Shown: in pieces, positions 1 to 10,569 of the stretch
Layout: every line of letters begins with the position of its first letter
Position numbering within the stretch: position 1 is the stretch's first letter
Source of the DNA: Eretmocerus hayati
Taxonomy: Eukaryota; Arthropoda; Insecta; Hymenoptera; Aphelinidae
Assembly (NCBI GenBank): GCA_029851415.1
Contig: CM056744.1
Span: 9,865,268 to 9,929,267 of the forward strand
Direction of reading: 5' to 3'
Length of the DNA stretch: 64,000 nucleotides
Notes under the pieces: generated by a model
Database searches by the model: none
The model's input: the letters and a program-made list of their open reading frames with translations, nothing else
What the model was told of the DNA's origin: nothing
Program-made: the position numbers and the translations under genes

Positions 1-116
1 TATCGTTCTTTCGAGCCACTCATAATCGTCGCGCTCAGGCGGCGATCACAGTTTGACAAATGTCAAACTGCGACCTTCGAGGCTCCACTTTCATAGTGGC
101 TGCATCACGAAGGGAT
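1..116. other. Non-coding left edge of window
   Basis: No gene is visible. A short perfect hairpin (GTTTGACA...TGTCAAAC, about 51-68) is the only structure seen. Confidence 0.4.
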
Positions 117-249
117 TTTTTTTTTTTTTGGATTTTTTAATTTTTTATTGAAAGATCGACCAAGAGATGAAAAAATTCTTCCTCGGGCGGGACTTGAACC
201 TCGCAATCTCCGGTACTCCGGACCGGCGCCTTAACCAAAGGGACTATCA
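117..249 (-). mobile_element. tRNA-derived SINE-like element
   Basis: Read on the minus strand, 249 to about 180 resembles a tRNA head. It has an A-box-like TGGTTAAGGCG, a 5-bp anticodon-like stem (CCGGT/ACCGG) around a 7-nt loop, and a good B box (GGTTCAAGTCC). The T-stem carries one extra base and no acceptor stem closes, so it is not a working tRNA. An AT-rich body follows, ending in a run of A (poly-T at 118-130 on the plus strand). A tRNA head with a Pol III promoter and an A tail is the classic SINE plan. It abuts the 3' break of the ankyrin fragment beside it and supplies that fragment's stop codon. No target duplication was found. Confidence 0.6.
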
Positions 250-1748
250 GAACAACAATCACCAATGCAGCGAGCGTTAATGTTAGCTCCGTGAATCAAA
301 AAGATATCCATGACTTTTTGCTGCCTCATAAGAATTTCGTGTTTTATACTTTTCAAAAATTTTGCACTTCTATTATATCCTGCGATACCTGCACGGAGAA
401 ATAAAGGCAAGTCAAAATTTCTCAATAAAGGAGTCCACGCTTTCGAGTTCAAGACATCAAGTTTAGCTCCGTGTTGGATCAGTAACTCAATGATCCGTAT
501 GTGATGTGCTCGACTTGGTAGCCAATCGACGTCATCACTAGTGCCATAAAGCTCGTGTGATGGATCGAGCTGCTCAGCTCTGAAATGATCACAAGCAAAG
601 TGAAGGGGCGAGTTTCCCTCACAGTCTACCAAATTCACATCAGCTCCGTGGGCCAGGAGAAGCTCAACGAAATCAACACGATTGAGCTCGACAGCAAAAT
701 GCAGAGCGGAATATTCGGGATACCAGAACGATTGAGAATGGATACAGGAATTGATTGATGCCCCATTCTTGATCAGGTTTTCAACTGTCTTTAAATCGTC
801 TCCCGTGCACGCCATTTGCAAGTACGAGAGCCCAAGTCTGTCTGTGTGATCGATGTTTCGCGGATTCTTTGATAAGAAAATTTTCTCTATTTCTGTCAGT
901 GGTTGAACTTTCCCATATTTATTATTTGTCCTGAACAACTCGTGCAGGGGTGTACGACCTTGTCCATTTTCTGGATTGGGATCAGTACCATACTGTAGCA
1001 ACAATTCTATCATTTTTGATCGTTTCTTAGGTTCCATTTCTGGATCCCTGCACACCAAGTGTAACGGACCCTCTCCGTATTTATCAAGTTTTGAAGCATC
1101 CGCACCACGTTCAAGAAGTAGTTTTAAGACTGCCCAAGAAGATGCTCTAGCAGCAAAATGTAAGGCTGTCAAACCAGGGTATTGCTCGTCATCCACAGAG
1201 ACAGATCTATTCACATCAACTTTGTTCTCGATGAAATATTTGATCAGATTTGTGAGCTTGACAGTATTTTCATCATGAAGTATTAGAGAGCAAGATATTA
1301 AAATGATACTCAATCCATTCTGATCCTCAAAATTGATATGATGCTTCATCACTGCGTGTATAACATATTCCAAAATGAGTTCATTATCCAAATGATGACT
1401 GGGACTATCTCTGAAAATACTATGAACATGTGTTCGACCACGATCGTCTAGAGCAAAAAAATCAATTTCATCGTGCTTCAAAATATTGGTGATTGCTCCT
1501 TTGTTCAATAGACGATAATCAGAACATAGAGCAAAGTGCAAAGGAGTGAATCCCTTCCACTGATCATTCTCGAAAATTGAGCGAGTCTTCAGCGAAAGAT
1601 TGTGAGAAAGAAACTTATCGATAGCTTTGGAATTTCTTATCAAACAAGCTGCGTGGAATAAAGCATTATCATTTTCATTATCTGGTTTCAAGTCTTTCGA
1701 ATTTTCCAACACAAACTCGATTATCTTACGTGCATCTGCAATCAAGGC
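231..1748 (-). pseudogene. Ankyrin-repeat gene, main fragment (split copy A)
   Basis: This open frame of about 500 codons holds roughly eleven ankyrin repeats, for example GFTPLHFAL, GLTALHFAA, GEGPLHLVC, GRTPLHELF, YSALHFAV and GNSPLHFACD. It is a close paralogue of the intact gene at 44296-47163, matching it nearly residue for residue over long stretches. It lacks both ends. The 5' side begins abruptly at the foldback-like element (1750); the apparent start is a TTG, not a real initiator. The 3' side stops inside the SINE, so all downstream repeats and the PRANC region are missing. The N-terminal part of the same gene lies at 7617-7920, beyond the inserted element. The frame is otherwise intact, so inactivation looks recent. 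Truncated transcripts are possible, but a functional full-length product is not. Confidence 0.9.
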
Positions 1749-1764
1749 ACCCGGGGAAAACGTA

Positions 1765-1985
1765 ATGGGCCGTGACCCCCGGGGGCCACGGTCCTATGGT
1801 GGGCCGTGGCCACGGTCTCTGGTGGGCCGTGGCCACGGTCTCTGGTGGGCCGTGGCCCCCGGAGGTCACGGTCCTATGGTGGGCCGTGGTCCCCGGGGGT
1901 CACGGTCCTATGGTGGGCCGTGGTCCCCGAGGGTCACGGTCCTATGGTGGGCCGTGGTCCCCGGGGGGTCACGGTCCACCAGTAT
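1765..1985. repeat. GC-rich minisatellite in left arm
   Basis: Roughly 40-bp units built around GGGCCGTGG and CACGGTCCTATGGT recur about five to six times. They have sub-variants containing CCACGGTCTCTGG. Long overlapping frames across this tract are only translations of the repeat. Confidence 0.85.
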
Positions 1986-2650
1986 GCTACAAATTCTCTT
2001 CGCTCTATACGGGTCTTCGACTTGCCGGCATCACCAGATTAAACACTAGGATGGATCAAAATTCAAATTATCTCGCTTCAGTAATATTCTACTGTTGCCT
2101 GTTAAGGAGGTTCGATGGTCTTGACGAAGTTGTAGAGATCGTGACGAAACCTTTTACATAATCATCTTTGAGACAAAAAAATACTCGGTGAATTTTTTCA
2201 ATATTTTTCACCAGGCGTTTTTTCGAGATCTAAGCTCTTACATTTTTCGAAATAATATGGGCTCTTATGGACGGCGCCACCAAAACAAGCCTAGCACCGC
2301 TTGAGATGTAGAGAAAATTCTCATAAAATATTCAGACGATAGAGAATTTCCTAAAGAACAATAATACCTTTTGGTGATCACAACTTACCATGCATTTTGT
2401 GGAAATATGATCGAATTGTTGTCGAAAATCATCAACATATAGGTATACTCGCCGTGTATTTTCGTGCAGCCGAGCGGCAGGTTAGGTTAGTTTTCGTCTT
2501 CCCCCCTCACCGATCCCTCATGACACCATCGAACGTCCTTAATAAGGAGTGTATGAGAAAGCTTATGCTGCTTAGCTGGGAGGTGGCATAATCAGGTGGA
2601 GGTAGAGCCTTAAAATTGTAATGAATTAGTGATAAAAATATGTATAAGGT

Positions 2651-3030
2651 AAGTGTACCCAACTTGCCCCTATTAAGCCATTTTCTTAATAATTTTGATC
2701 TACCTCAACAATTTTCAACGTGCTTCAGCTCATTTCAAAGCTTATTTCAAGATCTTTAGGATGAATATAAGTAAGTTCAAATTCAATCAACTGGAGCCGA
2801 TCTGTCTGAACTTCTCCAAAAAGTGATTCTTCAGAGTTTACAAAATGGTGTACCCAACTTGCCCCCATCAAGCCATTTCCCCAACAACAACTCTAGTCTA
2901 CTTCAATGTTTTCCTACGTATTCAAGCTCGTTTTGAAGCTTGTTTTAGGACCGATCAAATGCACTGAGCTACGTCTCGTTTTGATGAAATGGATCCGAAC
3001 TGTCCCAATTCTTCCATCATAAATGATGGA
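2651..3030. repeat. Two tandem copies of a ~200-bp dispersed monomer
   Basis: GTGTACCCAACTTGCCCC starts one unit at 2651 and recurs at 2852, followed in both by an alignable segment (AAGCCATTT, then AAGCTTRTTT). Relatives of this monomer occur at 34.6, 36.8, 52.0 and 61.8-62.7 kb. Confidence 0.65.
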
Positions 3031-3409
3031 AATTGTCGATAGAGTGTTTTTATCGCCGTACGTGCACATTTGGAGCTTTTCGCCGGTCCAAAGCACCCTT
3101 CCATCCTATTTTGACGTGATAAACACGTTCTGAGTGGTAAAAAAATCGTAATGCACGCCCTTTCGAGATAGATATATGGGGGCATGTTAAGTACACTCCG
3201 GTGTTGGCATCCTTGTTTACAAATCGTCTCCGTGTTTTGCATATAAATCAGCTCCAGATCCTATTTTTGCAACTTTGAAGGACGGATTTTGAAGGTATTG
3301 GAATAAGGAATCGAATGCGCCAAGGTACGTTGAGATTGGTAGAACTGAAAAAATTTGGCACTAATTTTACTGAACGCAATTCCCCAGGTGCTTCCTCGCC
3401 TCAAAGGCT

Positions 3410-4440
3410 CGCCTCCGGAAGTTTTCACACATATTTGGGGGCACATTGGAGAGTAATTCCACACAGGTTGGTGCACATTAGTTCAGATGGAAGCACATGC
3501 GAGCCATACCTGTGAGGTCATTTTGAGTAAAAAGTCAAATAATAGAGTGTTTAAAATCGGCTGAATAAAATTGAGAATCTAATATCCCACCCATATTATT
3601 GTTCTGATTGATATTATTTGTATCAAGAAACATATTCACACAGATTTCGGGTCGAAGGAAGAAAAACGATTTAATCCAAATTCAGCTCAAAGTTTGGCAT
3701 TTTTACAAAATTGGTCAACTTGTAACGACTGGAACCCCTATGAAAAGTTCGATAATCGACTTTTACTAGTAATCAAATAGTAGCTTTCCTCAAAACCCTT
3801 GAAATAACCACTGGTAATAGGCAATTATCATATGTCTCGTGGAATCTACATCACTTTAAAGCAAGCCCAAAAATCGCTGAAATGTGCTCTCAGCAAATAG
3901 CTTCTAGAAATTGGTAGGTTCAAGTATCGACCTTGGGCAATTCTCTTCTTCAAAGTACTAGTCTCAAGGAAAAAAATACGCCCAGGTACACTCACCGGAC
4001 ATTATATCTGTCCAAATCTGAAAAAGCTTCTTTGGCCCAGGGTTTCTGTTTCAATCCAAATCAGATCGCTTTTGGTGCCTTGATAATCGTAACTTCATCC
4101 TCGACATTTCAAAATTGGAACCTTGGTCTCAGTATTTCAAGTAGCAGTCCAGGGACGAAAAAATTTTTCCAGATATTGACAGATACAATGTCCAGTGAGT
4201 GTACGTCCAAAAATGTAGAGTCTAGTCGGAATATGATTTTCTGGGAATATGCTAAAGAGGGTCCTGGAAGGACCTTTTATAGGCCCCAGGGCCCACAGGG
4301 GCCTTAGAAAGAATTACAAACAATTTTTTTGTACTATATCAACATGATATTAACGGGAAAATAATTTTTTGGGATTTTTTCCAGACCCCCATGATGCAGG
4401 GATTCGATGAAATGCTCCGAAATGGCCCATATTCAGATTA
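3410..4440. repeat. First ~1 kb module of the foldback-like element
   Basis: This stretch aligns in the same orientation with 6380-7195 and inverted with 5100-5900. Shared landmarks are GCCTCCGGAAGTTTT, GTGCTCTCAGCAAATAGCT and GAAATGCTCCGAAATGGCCC. The three copies have drifted by substitutions and small indels. Confidence 0.75.
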
Positions 4441-5099
4441 ACGAGGACTTTATGCCCCAGCAGACACACATCAATCGGTTGACTTCTCTCGGAATGAAAA
4501 TTCAAAGAAAATTTCTTCACTTTTTGCCCTTATTGACAATTTTAGTGACTTAGATAATAGATAAAAAGATGAACTTTGTTTTCGATATTTGGAAAATTTT
4601 ATTGTCTACAACATGGTGCTACATAGAACAATCGAAATATCAAGACAACAGAGCCACAAGCAAAAAATGCAAAAAAAGGCAAAATCGCGCAGTATTTGAC
4701 GATTCTAATTTTTCGCACAGGCCAAAAATATTCGAGAATATCGATACTTTTTCGCGAGTTCATATAAATTCCAAAAATTGAGAAAATACACCTCAAAATC
4801 TTCGGAAGTGAGATTCAAGACTGCCACATTTTCGACACTCAAACATCAATATTTCCATTTGATACGGCTCTAATAATTATTTCATATCAAGAAAATCCAA
4901 CGGAATTGGAAAAATATTCCGTTACAAACCCTTGATCATCCTGAGCAAGGAACGCCCTGTATCCCGTTATATACCCGAATGATGATCTCTTAGCTACATA
5001 TTTCAAGGTTATGGCTTTCGAACAACTGCTGAGTTTTGTTCTCCTAATGATGCTGTTGAGCTGGTGGATCTGAGACCCTTCTGATAGGAGATACGGGTA

Positions 5100-6102
5100 C
5101 TATATGGGCCATTTCGGAGCATTTCAGACGGAGCCATCACCAGGGGGGTCTGGGAAAAATTCCAAAAAATCCTTTCCTGTTAGTACCATGTTTAAATAGC
5201 ACAAAAAAATTTTTTTGGAATTTTTTCGAAGCCCCCCATGGGCCGAGGGCCCATAAAAGATCCATTTGAGGCCCCTTTTTAGCCTATTTTGGAAAAATCA
5301 TAGCTCCGACTAGATTTAATGATTCTGGATGTATATGAGCGCATTTTCTTTCTCAAGACTGGTACTTTCAAGAAAAAAAATTGTCCAAGAGCGATAATTG
5401 AGCCTAGCAACTTCTAGGAGCTATTTGCTGAGAGCACAATTTAGCGATTTTTGGGCCTCCGTCAGAGTAATCTAGCTTCCACGAGACATATGATAATTGA
5501 CTATTACCAGTGGTTATTTCAAGGTTCTTGAAGAAAGCTACAATTTGACCACTTGTAAAAGTTGATTATCGGACTTTTTATAGGAGTTACAGTCGTTACA
5601 AGTTCAGCAGTTTCGTGAAGATGCCAAACTCTGAGCTCAATTTAAAATGATCGTTTTTTTTTCTTTCGAACCCAAACCTATGCGAATATGTTTTTCGATA
5701 CAGATACTATCAATTAGAATAGTAATCTGGGTGGGCCATTCAATTCTCGATTTTACTCAGCAAATTTGAAACACCCTTTTTCGACTTTTTGCTTAAAATG
5801 CTAACATAGGCATGGCTCGCACATGCTTCCATCTGAGTTATTGTGCACCAATCTGGGTCGAATTACTCCCCCAAGTACCCCCAAATATGTATAAAAACTT
5901 CCGGAGGCAAGCCAGAAGCGAGCTGGAGGTTCAAACCATCAGGTCCAAATCGGGCATTATTCCGTCTATTTTGGGGCTGGCGAGCGAGGGCTCGATTCCC
6001 CATTTTCCTGCCCACAAACGAGACGAGTGGCTAGAATGGGGATTCAAACATGTTTTTCCGACTCAAATGACCATCAAAACACGACTCCGGGGTCAATTTA
6101 GC
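5100..6102. repeat. Left arm of 1-kb inner palindrome
   Basis: This arm is inverted relative to 6189-7195. The arm tips are TATGGGCCATTTCGGAGCAT at 5103 and its complement ending near 7194. The inner ends are the GGGGTCAATTT region near 6095 and AAATTGACCCC near 6190. A spacer of about 85 bp separates the arms. The mirrored short frames in both arms are artefacts of the palindrome. Confidence 0.8.
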
Positions 6103-6188
6103 CCTGAATTATCGTCATTTTGCAGTAGAAGAGCGAAACCTATTATTACGGAGATTAACGCCGTTTAAGAATTAGATGATATCCTAGG

Positions 6189-7195
6189 CACAAATTGACC
6201 CCGGAATCGTATTTTGGTGGTCATTTTGAGTTGGAAAAACATGTTTGAATCCCCATTCTAGCCACTCGTCTCGTTTGTGGGCAGGAAAATGGGGAATCGA
6301 GCCCTCGCTCGCCAGCCCCAAAATAGACGGAATAATACCCGATTTGGACCTGATGGTTTGAACCTCCAGCTCGCTTCTGGCTTGCCTCCGGAAGTTTTTA
6401 CACATACTTGGGGGTACTTTGGGGAGTAATTCGACCCAGATTGGTGCACAATAACTCAGATGGAAGCATATGCGAGCCATGCCTATATTGGCATTTTAAG
6501 CAAAAAGTCAAAAAAGGGTGTTTCAAATTCACTGAATAGAATCGAGAATTGAATGGCCCGCCCAGATTACTGTTCTCATTGATGGTATCTGTATCGAAAT
6601 ACATATTCGCACAGGTTTGGGTTCCAAAGAAAAAAAAACGATTTATTTGAATTGAGCTCAAAGTTTAGCATTTTCACGAAACTGCTCAACTTGTAACGAC
6701 TGTAACTCCTATGAAAAGTCCAATAACCAACTTTTACAAGTGGTCAAATTGTAGCTTTTCCCAAGACCTTGAAAATGACCACTGGTAAAACTCGATTATC
6801 TCATGTCTAAAGGAAGCTAGATTACTTTGAAGGAGGCCCAAAAATCGCTAAAATGTGCTCTCAGCAAATAGCTCCTAGAACTTGCTAGGCTCAATTATCG
6901 CTCTTGGACGATTTTTTTCTTGAAAGTACCAAATTTGAAGAAGAAAATGCGCCCAAGTACGTCAGAATCGTTAAGTCTAGTCGGAGCTATGATTTTTCCA
7001 AAATAGGCTAAAAAGGGGCCTCAAATGGATCTTTTATGGGCCCTCGGCCCATGGAGGCTTCGAAAGAATTCCAAAGAAATTTTTTCGTACTATTTAAACA
7101 TGGTACTAACAGAAAAAAATTTATTGGTACTTTTTCCAGACCCCCCCTGGTGGCGGTTCTGGCTGAAATGCTCCGAAATGGCCCATATACATATT
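6189..7195. repeat. Right arm of 1-kb inner palindrome
   Basis: This is the inverted counterpart of 5100-6102 and is also a direct relative of 3410-4440. Confidence 0.8.
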
Positions 7196-7419
7196 TTTTA
7201 AACTACTTCATTACAATTTTAAGGCTCTACCTCCACCTGATTATGCCACTTTTCAGCCAGGCAGCGTAAGTCTTCTCGTACACTTCTTATTAACAGGCAA
7301 CAGTAGAATATTACTGCAGCGAGATAATTTGAATTTTGATCCATCCTAGTGTTTAATCTGGTGATGCCGGCAAGTCGAAGATCCGTATAGAGCGAAGAGA
7401 GTTTGTAGCATACTGGTGG

Positions 7420-7612
7420 ACCGTGACCCCCGGTGGCCACGGCCCACCATAGGACCGTGACCTCCGGGGACCACGGCCCACCATAGGACCGTGACCTCCG
7501 GGGGCCACGGCCCACCATAGGACCGTGACCTCCGGGGGCCACGGCCCACCAGAGACCGTGGCCACGGCCCACCATAGGACCGTGGCCCCCGGAGGTCACG
7601 GCCCATTGCGTT
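7420..7612. repeat. GC-rich minisatellite in right arm
   Basis: This is the inverted counterpart of the tract at 1765-1985, with units based on CACGGCCCACCATAGGACCG. The unit number and order differ from the left arm, suggesting the arms have expanded or contracted independently. Confidence 0.85.
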
Positions 7613-7616
7613 TTCC

Positions 7617-7920
7617 CCGGGCATATTCAAGAGCTGTTTCAGTGTTGGCATCCTTATCAAATAGAGAAGCTCCTTTTCTCCATAATACTTCAAAAATATG
7701 CGAATCCCACTTATCCACGGCAAAAAGTAACGGGGTACAATAGAAATGAGTCTTTCCAGATATTTTCACAGGGCAACCACTTTCTACAAGAAATTCCACG
7801 ATAGATTTTTCCTTTTCTAGTACAGCCGTTACAAGGAGTACATAGTTGAACATTGTAGACATTTTAGCAGCCGGAGAAGTTATATGTGCCGAGGCTCTGA
7901 TAAATACTGGAAGGAAGTCA
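7617..7920 (-). pseudogene. Ankyrin-repeat gene, N-terminal fragment (split copy A)
   Basis: Reading from 7862 downward, the frame encodes the family's N-terminal block: FNYVLLVTAV, then GCPVK, CTPLLFAV, LWRKGASLFDKDAN and TALEYA. It is interrupted exactly where the foldback-like element begins. In-frame similarity to paralogues continues upstream of the first ATG to about 7920, but a stop appears near 7940 and the expected first 30 or so residues are only vaguely recognisable. The N-terminus is therefore decayed as well. The frame resumes at 1748 on the far side of the element. Confidence 0.85.
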
Positions 7921-8236
7921 ACTTTATTTTTGGCATGTCACTTCGTGTAATTTTCGATGAGTCAGAATTTTCAGATATTGATTGTAGAATTTTCTATATC
8001 ATTTACGATGGAACGCAGCACCTGTCTAGTGACCTCTTAATAATGGATAAAAATATTCTCTTGTATAGGTTTGGCGTAATAAGAAGTGTTCGATTAATTT
8101 CTGCGTAACTTTACTCTGTACTAATTCGCAAAGAAGGGGCGAGAATCCGAGTGGTAGTGGGTGTTCGCATGATATCGAGCATTTTTTGAGGCACACGTCG
8201 AGGTGGAAGACCGTTATTTTGCACTTCATTATGCCA

Positions 8237-8503
8237 TCATTCGTAATAGTCGAAATTTCTCATCAAAGGAGTCCACCATCTCGAATTCAAGACATCAAGT
8301 TTAGCTCCATGTTGAATCAATAATTCAATGATTCGGAAGTGATTTGCTCGACTGGGCAACCAATCGACATCATCACTGGTACCGTAAAGTTCATGTGATG
8401 GATCGAACTGCTCAGCTCTGAAATGATCACGAGCAAAGTGAAGAGGCGAATTTCCCTTTATACTTTTTGCCTTCATGACACACCACCAAGCGCCCACAGA
8501 CAA
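8237..8503 (-). pseudogene. Ankyrin gene fragment (one or two repeats)
   Basis: About 70 codons match a central segment of the ankyrin family: GNSPLHFA, the conserved spacer around DPSHELYG and DDVDWLPSR, then RIIELLIQHGAKLDV and WTPL. It is closest to split copy A rather than to the intact genes. On the minus strand it precedes the N-terminal fragment of copy A, so it must come from another, otherwise lost, duplicate. The first ~15 residues of the open frame do not belong to the family. Confidence 0.8.
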
Positions 8504-9618
8504 TACGACTAGTTTTGACGACTCGATTGTTGAATATTACTCTAGAATGTTAAAGACGTTCCCTTTCTTTCATGCCTCATACGATGAGACTATTACTCAA
8601 GCTCAGTGAGAATAAGGGAATTCTCAAATTTATTCTATTACGCGGATGGTTTGGGAAAATTTTGATGAAATAAAAGTTGAGTCTGTTCCAAATTGTATGA
8701 CGACTCCGATAAAGGGATAGAAAATGATGTGCATGCTCTTGGGGATTATCCAAACTATATCTGATTTGCGACACCTTGTAAAAATATTCATCCCATTAGT
8801 TCACTTATTATTTTGACAGGATCTGTGATTTATGGTAAATTTCTCGCCAAATCGTGCAAATTATGCAGTTAATATAAAGACGATGAATCAATAAACAATC
8901 CTACTATTATTCTACATCTTCAACTTTTATCGCTCAAAGATGTTTGCTTCCTCATTATCAATCACTGCAGAATCATTCTATGCTATATTTTTAAAATTGA
9001 ATCGATTGCAAGATACTGAGATGGAACAAAGTTGAAGTAAAGCGATTGGTATTTCTTATTAATAATTTTAAGCTTGCTATGACGAAACAAGATGAAAACT
9101 AAGAAACACCCTTTTGTAGCTCGAGGATTATAAATCGCAAGTTTGCAACAGTTTGGCTGTAATCTTACAATAGAGCGAGATGGATACGATTGTGGATCTT
9201 GATTCTTATGGGGATGACTGCAGCGACAATGACCCTAATATGGCCCTATGGCGAGGGACCAAATACATTAAGTATCGGATGAAAATGGATAAAGTGCGTG
9301 GGCGAGATATCCAATTTTTCTGGTCGAAACAGCTAGATTTTAGAAGATAAAATATCTTCTGAAAATGATCATTCTTCAGAGTGATGGTACAACACGTACC
9401 TGTAACAAACGTGTCATTGTCATCTTTTTTCAATACTCGAAGATTCTTTTCAAGTGGTACGGTTTTCACCATGACGACCATGTAAAAGAATTCAAAGTTA
9501 AATCGTGAGATACCGATATCATAATGATGCATCATGGCTGAAGTCAAATCTGCTCAGTAGCAGAAAAATATTGTCAAAAAGTAAAAGGGAAAAAAATGAT
9601 GCATTATGGGCTCGATTA
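8504..9618. other. Non-coding stretch, nothing recognised
   Basis: This stretch is AT-rich. Only short frames without family resemblance are present. Confidence 0.4.
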
Positions 9619-9895
9619 TGGGCATGCGGTAGCCGTACACAACCTGAATTTTGTTCACATGTTACTCAAATTCTCCTTCGATTCGGGGTAAATGACGAGA
9701 AGACACACACTTATTATCGTCTAACTTGAATGCGCATTCTCGCCGTTTAACCCAAATTGCGAGCAAATCGGATAAAAGTGCGAATCACAATGTGCTCATT
9801 TTTATAGGTTATTGTATCATCGAAATTCTCATATAAGATGTAAAACCAAATTATATACGGCCACGTCAGGCCACGTTAACGGCCACCGCATGCTC
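9619..9895. mobile_element. Diverged MITE, relative of 38964-39344
   Basis: The left end reads GGGCATGCGGTAGCCGT and the right end ACGGCCACCGCATGCTC. Inner arms resemble each other inverted (CTCAAATTCT..., TAAATGACGAGA versus CTCGCCGTTTAACCC). The same ends bound the TTAA-flanked MITE at 38964-39344. Flanking TTAA is no longer intact here. Confidence 0.65.
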
Positions 9896-10299
9896 TCATA
9901 CATAGAGCCATGAAGCTGAAGTATGCAATGGATATCCTAAATCCGAATCGAATGCAACAAGCAATTGTACAATAATTGGCTATGTTATAACTAAACAGTG
10001 TTCAAGTCCAAAAATAAATATGCGATAGATATAGGAAACATTCTTTAATCAGAATAGGACAATTGAATATGGAGAAGAAAAATGATAACTTCGCATCATG
10101 ATACATTCTTAATGTGATCGTGGAGTTTATTCAACTGGTAACAATCTTCATTGAAAAAAAAACTCAAAATGGGCAAAAAGTTGAGAAAAATGACTCAATC
10201 ACAATTAGAAAGTGTACAGTGAATTTTTATGATGATTATCTTTCTTTTCAAACGCATTGTTTTAAACAATTCATTGCTCTCTCATTTTCAGATACTTCG
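9896..10299. other. Non-coding stretch, nothing recognised
   Basis: AT-rich sequence between the MITE and the PRANC relic. No gene was seen. Confidence 0.35.
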
Positions 10300-10569
10300 G
10301 AATACCTGAGCGCTTTTTTGGTTGTTTCGACGATTTTATATCTATTAAAGGTCTCAATAGTACTGTCACTTTATGCTGTTACCGAAAATATTGAAGTGCA
10401 TACTTATTTGCACTGAGGAAGTTGCCATTCATAGATAATTATCCGATAAAAGTTTAGTTATTGCGTTGGAGTTTGTAGAACGATTGAAATGACGCCAACA
10501 TCTGAAATTCGAATATTTCATCTTTCTCTCTTGATATCCAAATCTATCGTCGTTATATATAGATCATGA
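10300..10569 (-). pseudogene. Frameshifted PRANC-region relic of ankyrin gene B
   Basis: Just past the stop of gene B, pieces of the family's C-terminal region can be read in shifted minus-strand frames, in the correct order. NSNAITKL (about 10436-10471) corresponds to DTNAVAKL or DSNAMAKH. FNIFGNSIK (about 10370-10405) corresponds to KHFGKMIKK. FNRYKIVETTKKAL (about 10311-10362) corresponds to LKRFKVLEPAKEAL. Stops and frame changes separate them, and the terminal Leu-rich F-box-like end is not recognisable. The family supplies the known layout; the decay interpretation is inferred. Confidence 0.7.

Larger units (their letters stand above)
1750..7621. mobile_element. 5.9 kb foldback-like TIR element inside an ankyrin gene
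   Basis: Both ends carry the same sequence inverted: CCCGGGGAAAACG at 1750 and CGTTTTCCCCGGG ending at 7621. Each end is followed inward by a GC-rich minisatellite (1765-1985 and 7420-7610) and then by a matching arm to about 2110 and 7290. Joining the flanks (1749 to 7622) restores the ankyrin reading frame at Glu-Tyr-Ala, as in the paralogue at 44.3-47.2 kb, with a 2-3 bp duplication (CA or GCA). The interior is built from inverted 1-kb modules and a tandem pair. No transposase frame was seen, so it is probably non-autonomous. Long inverted arms made of subrepeats recall foldback/Galileo elements, but the superfamily is undetermined. Confidence 0.8.

Noticed and set aside
176..250. A functional tRNA-Ser
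   Set aside because: No acceptor stem, an extra base in the T arm, and C instead of U before the anticodon; a SINE head fits better.
1006..1278. Plus-strand frames antisense to the ankyrin genes (also at 46028-46450)
   Set aside because: They are shadows of conserved ankyrin coding sequence; similarity between them reflects the paralogy on the other strand.
1627..2161. Overlapping plus-strand frames of 78-140 codons rich in Gly, Trp, Pro and Arg
   Set aside because: They are translations of the GC-rich minisatellite in three frames. The same happens at 7219-7723 on the other strand.
5812..6661. Pairs of similar 60-120 codon frames on opposite strands
   Set aside because: They mirror each other because the region is a palindrome. 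There is no independent coding signal.
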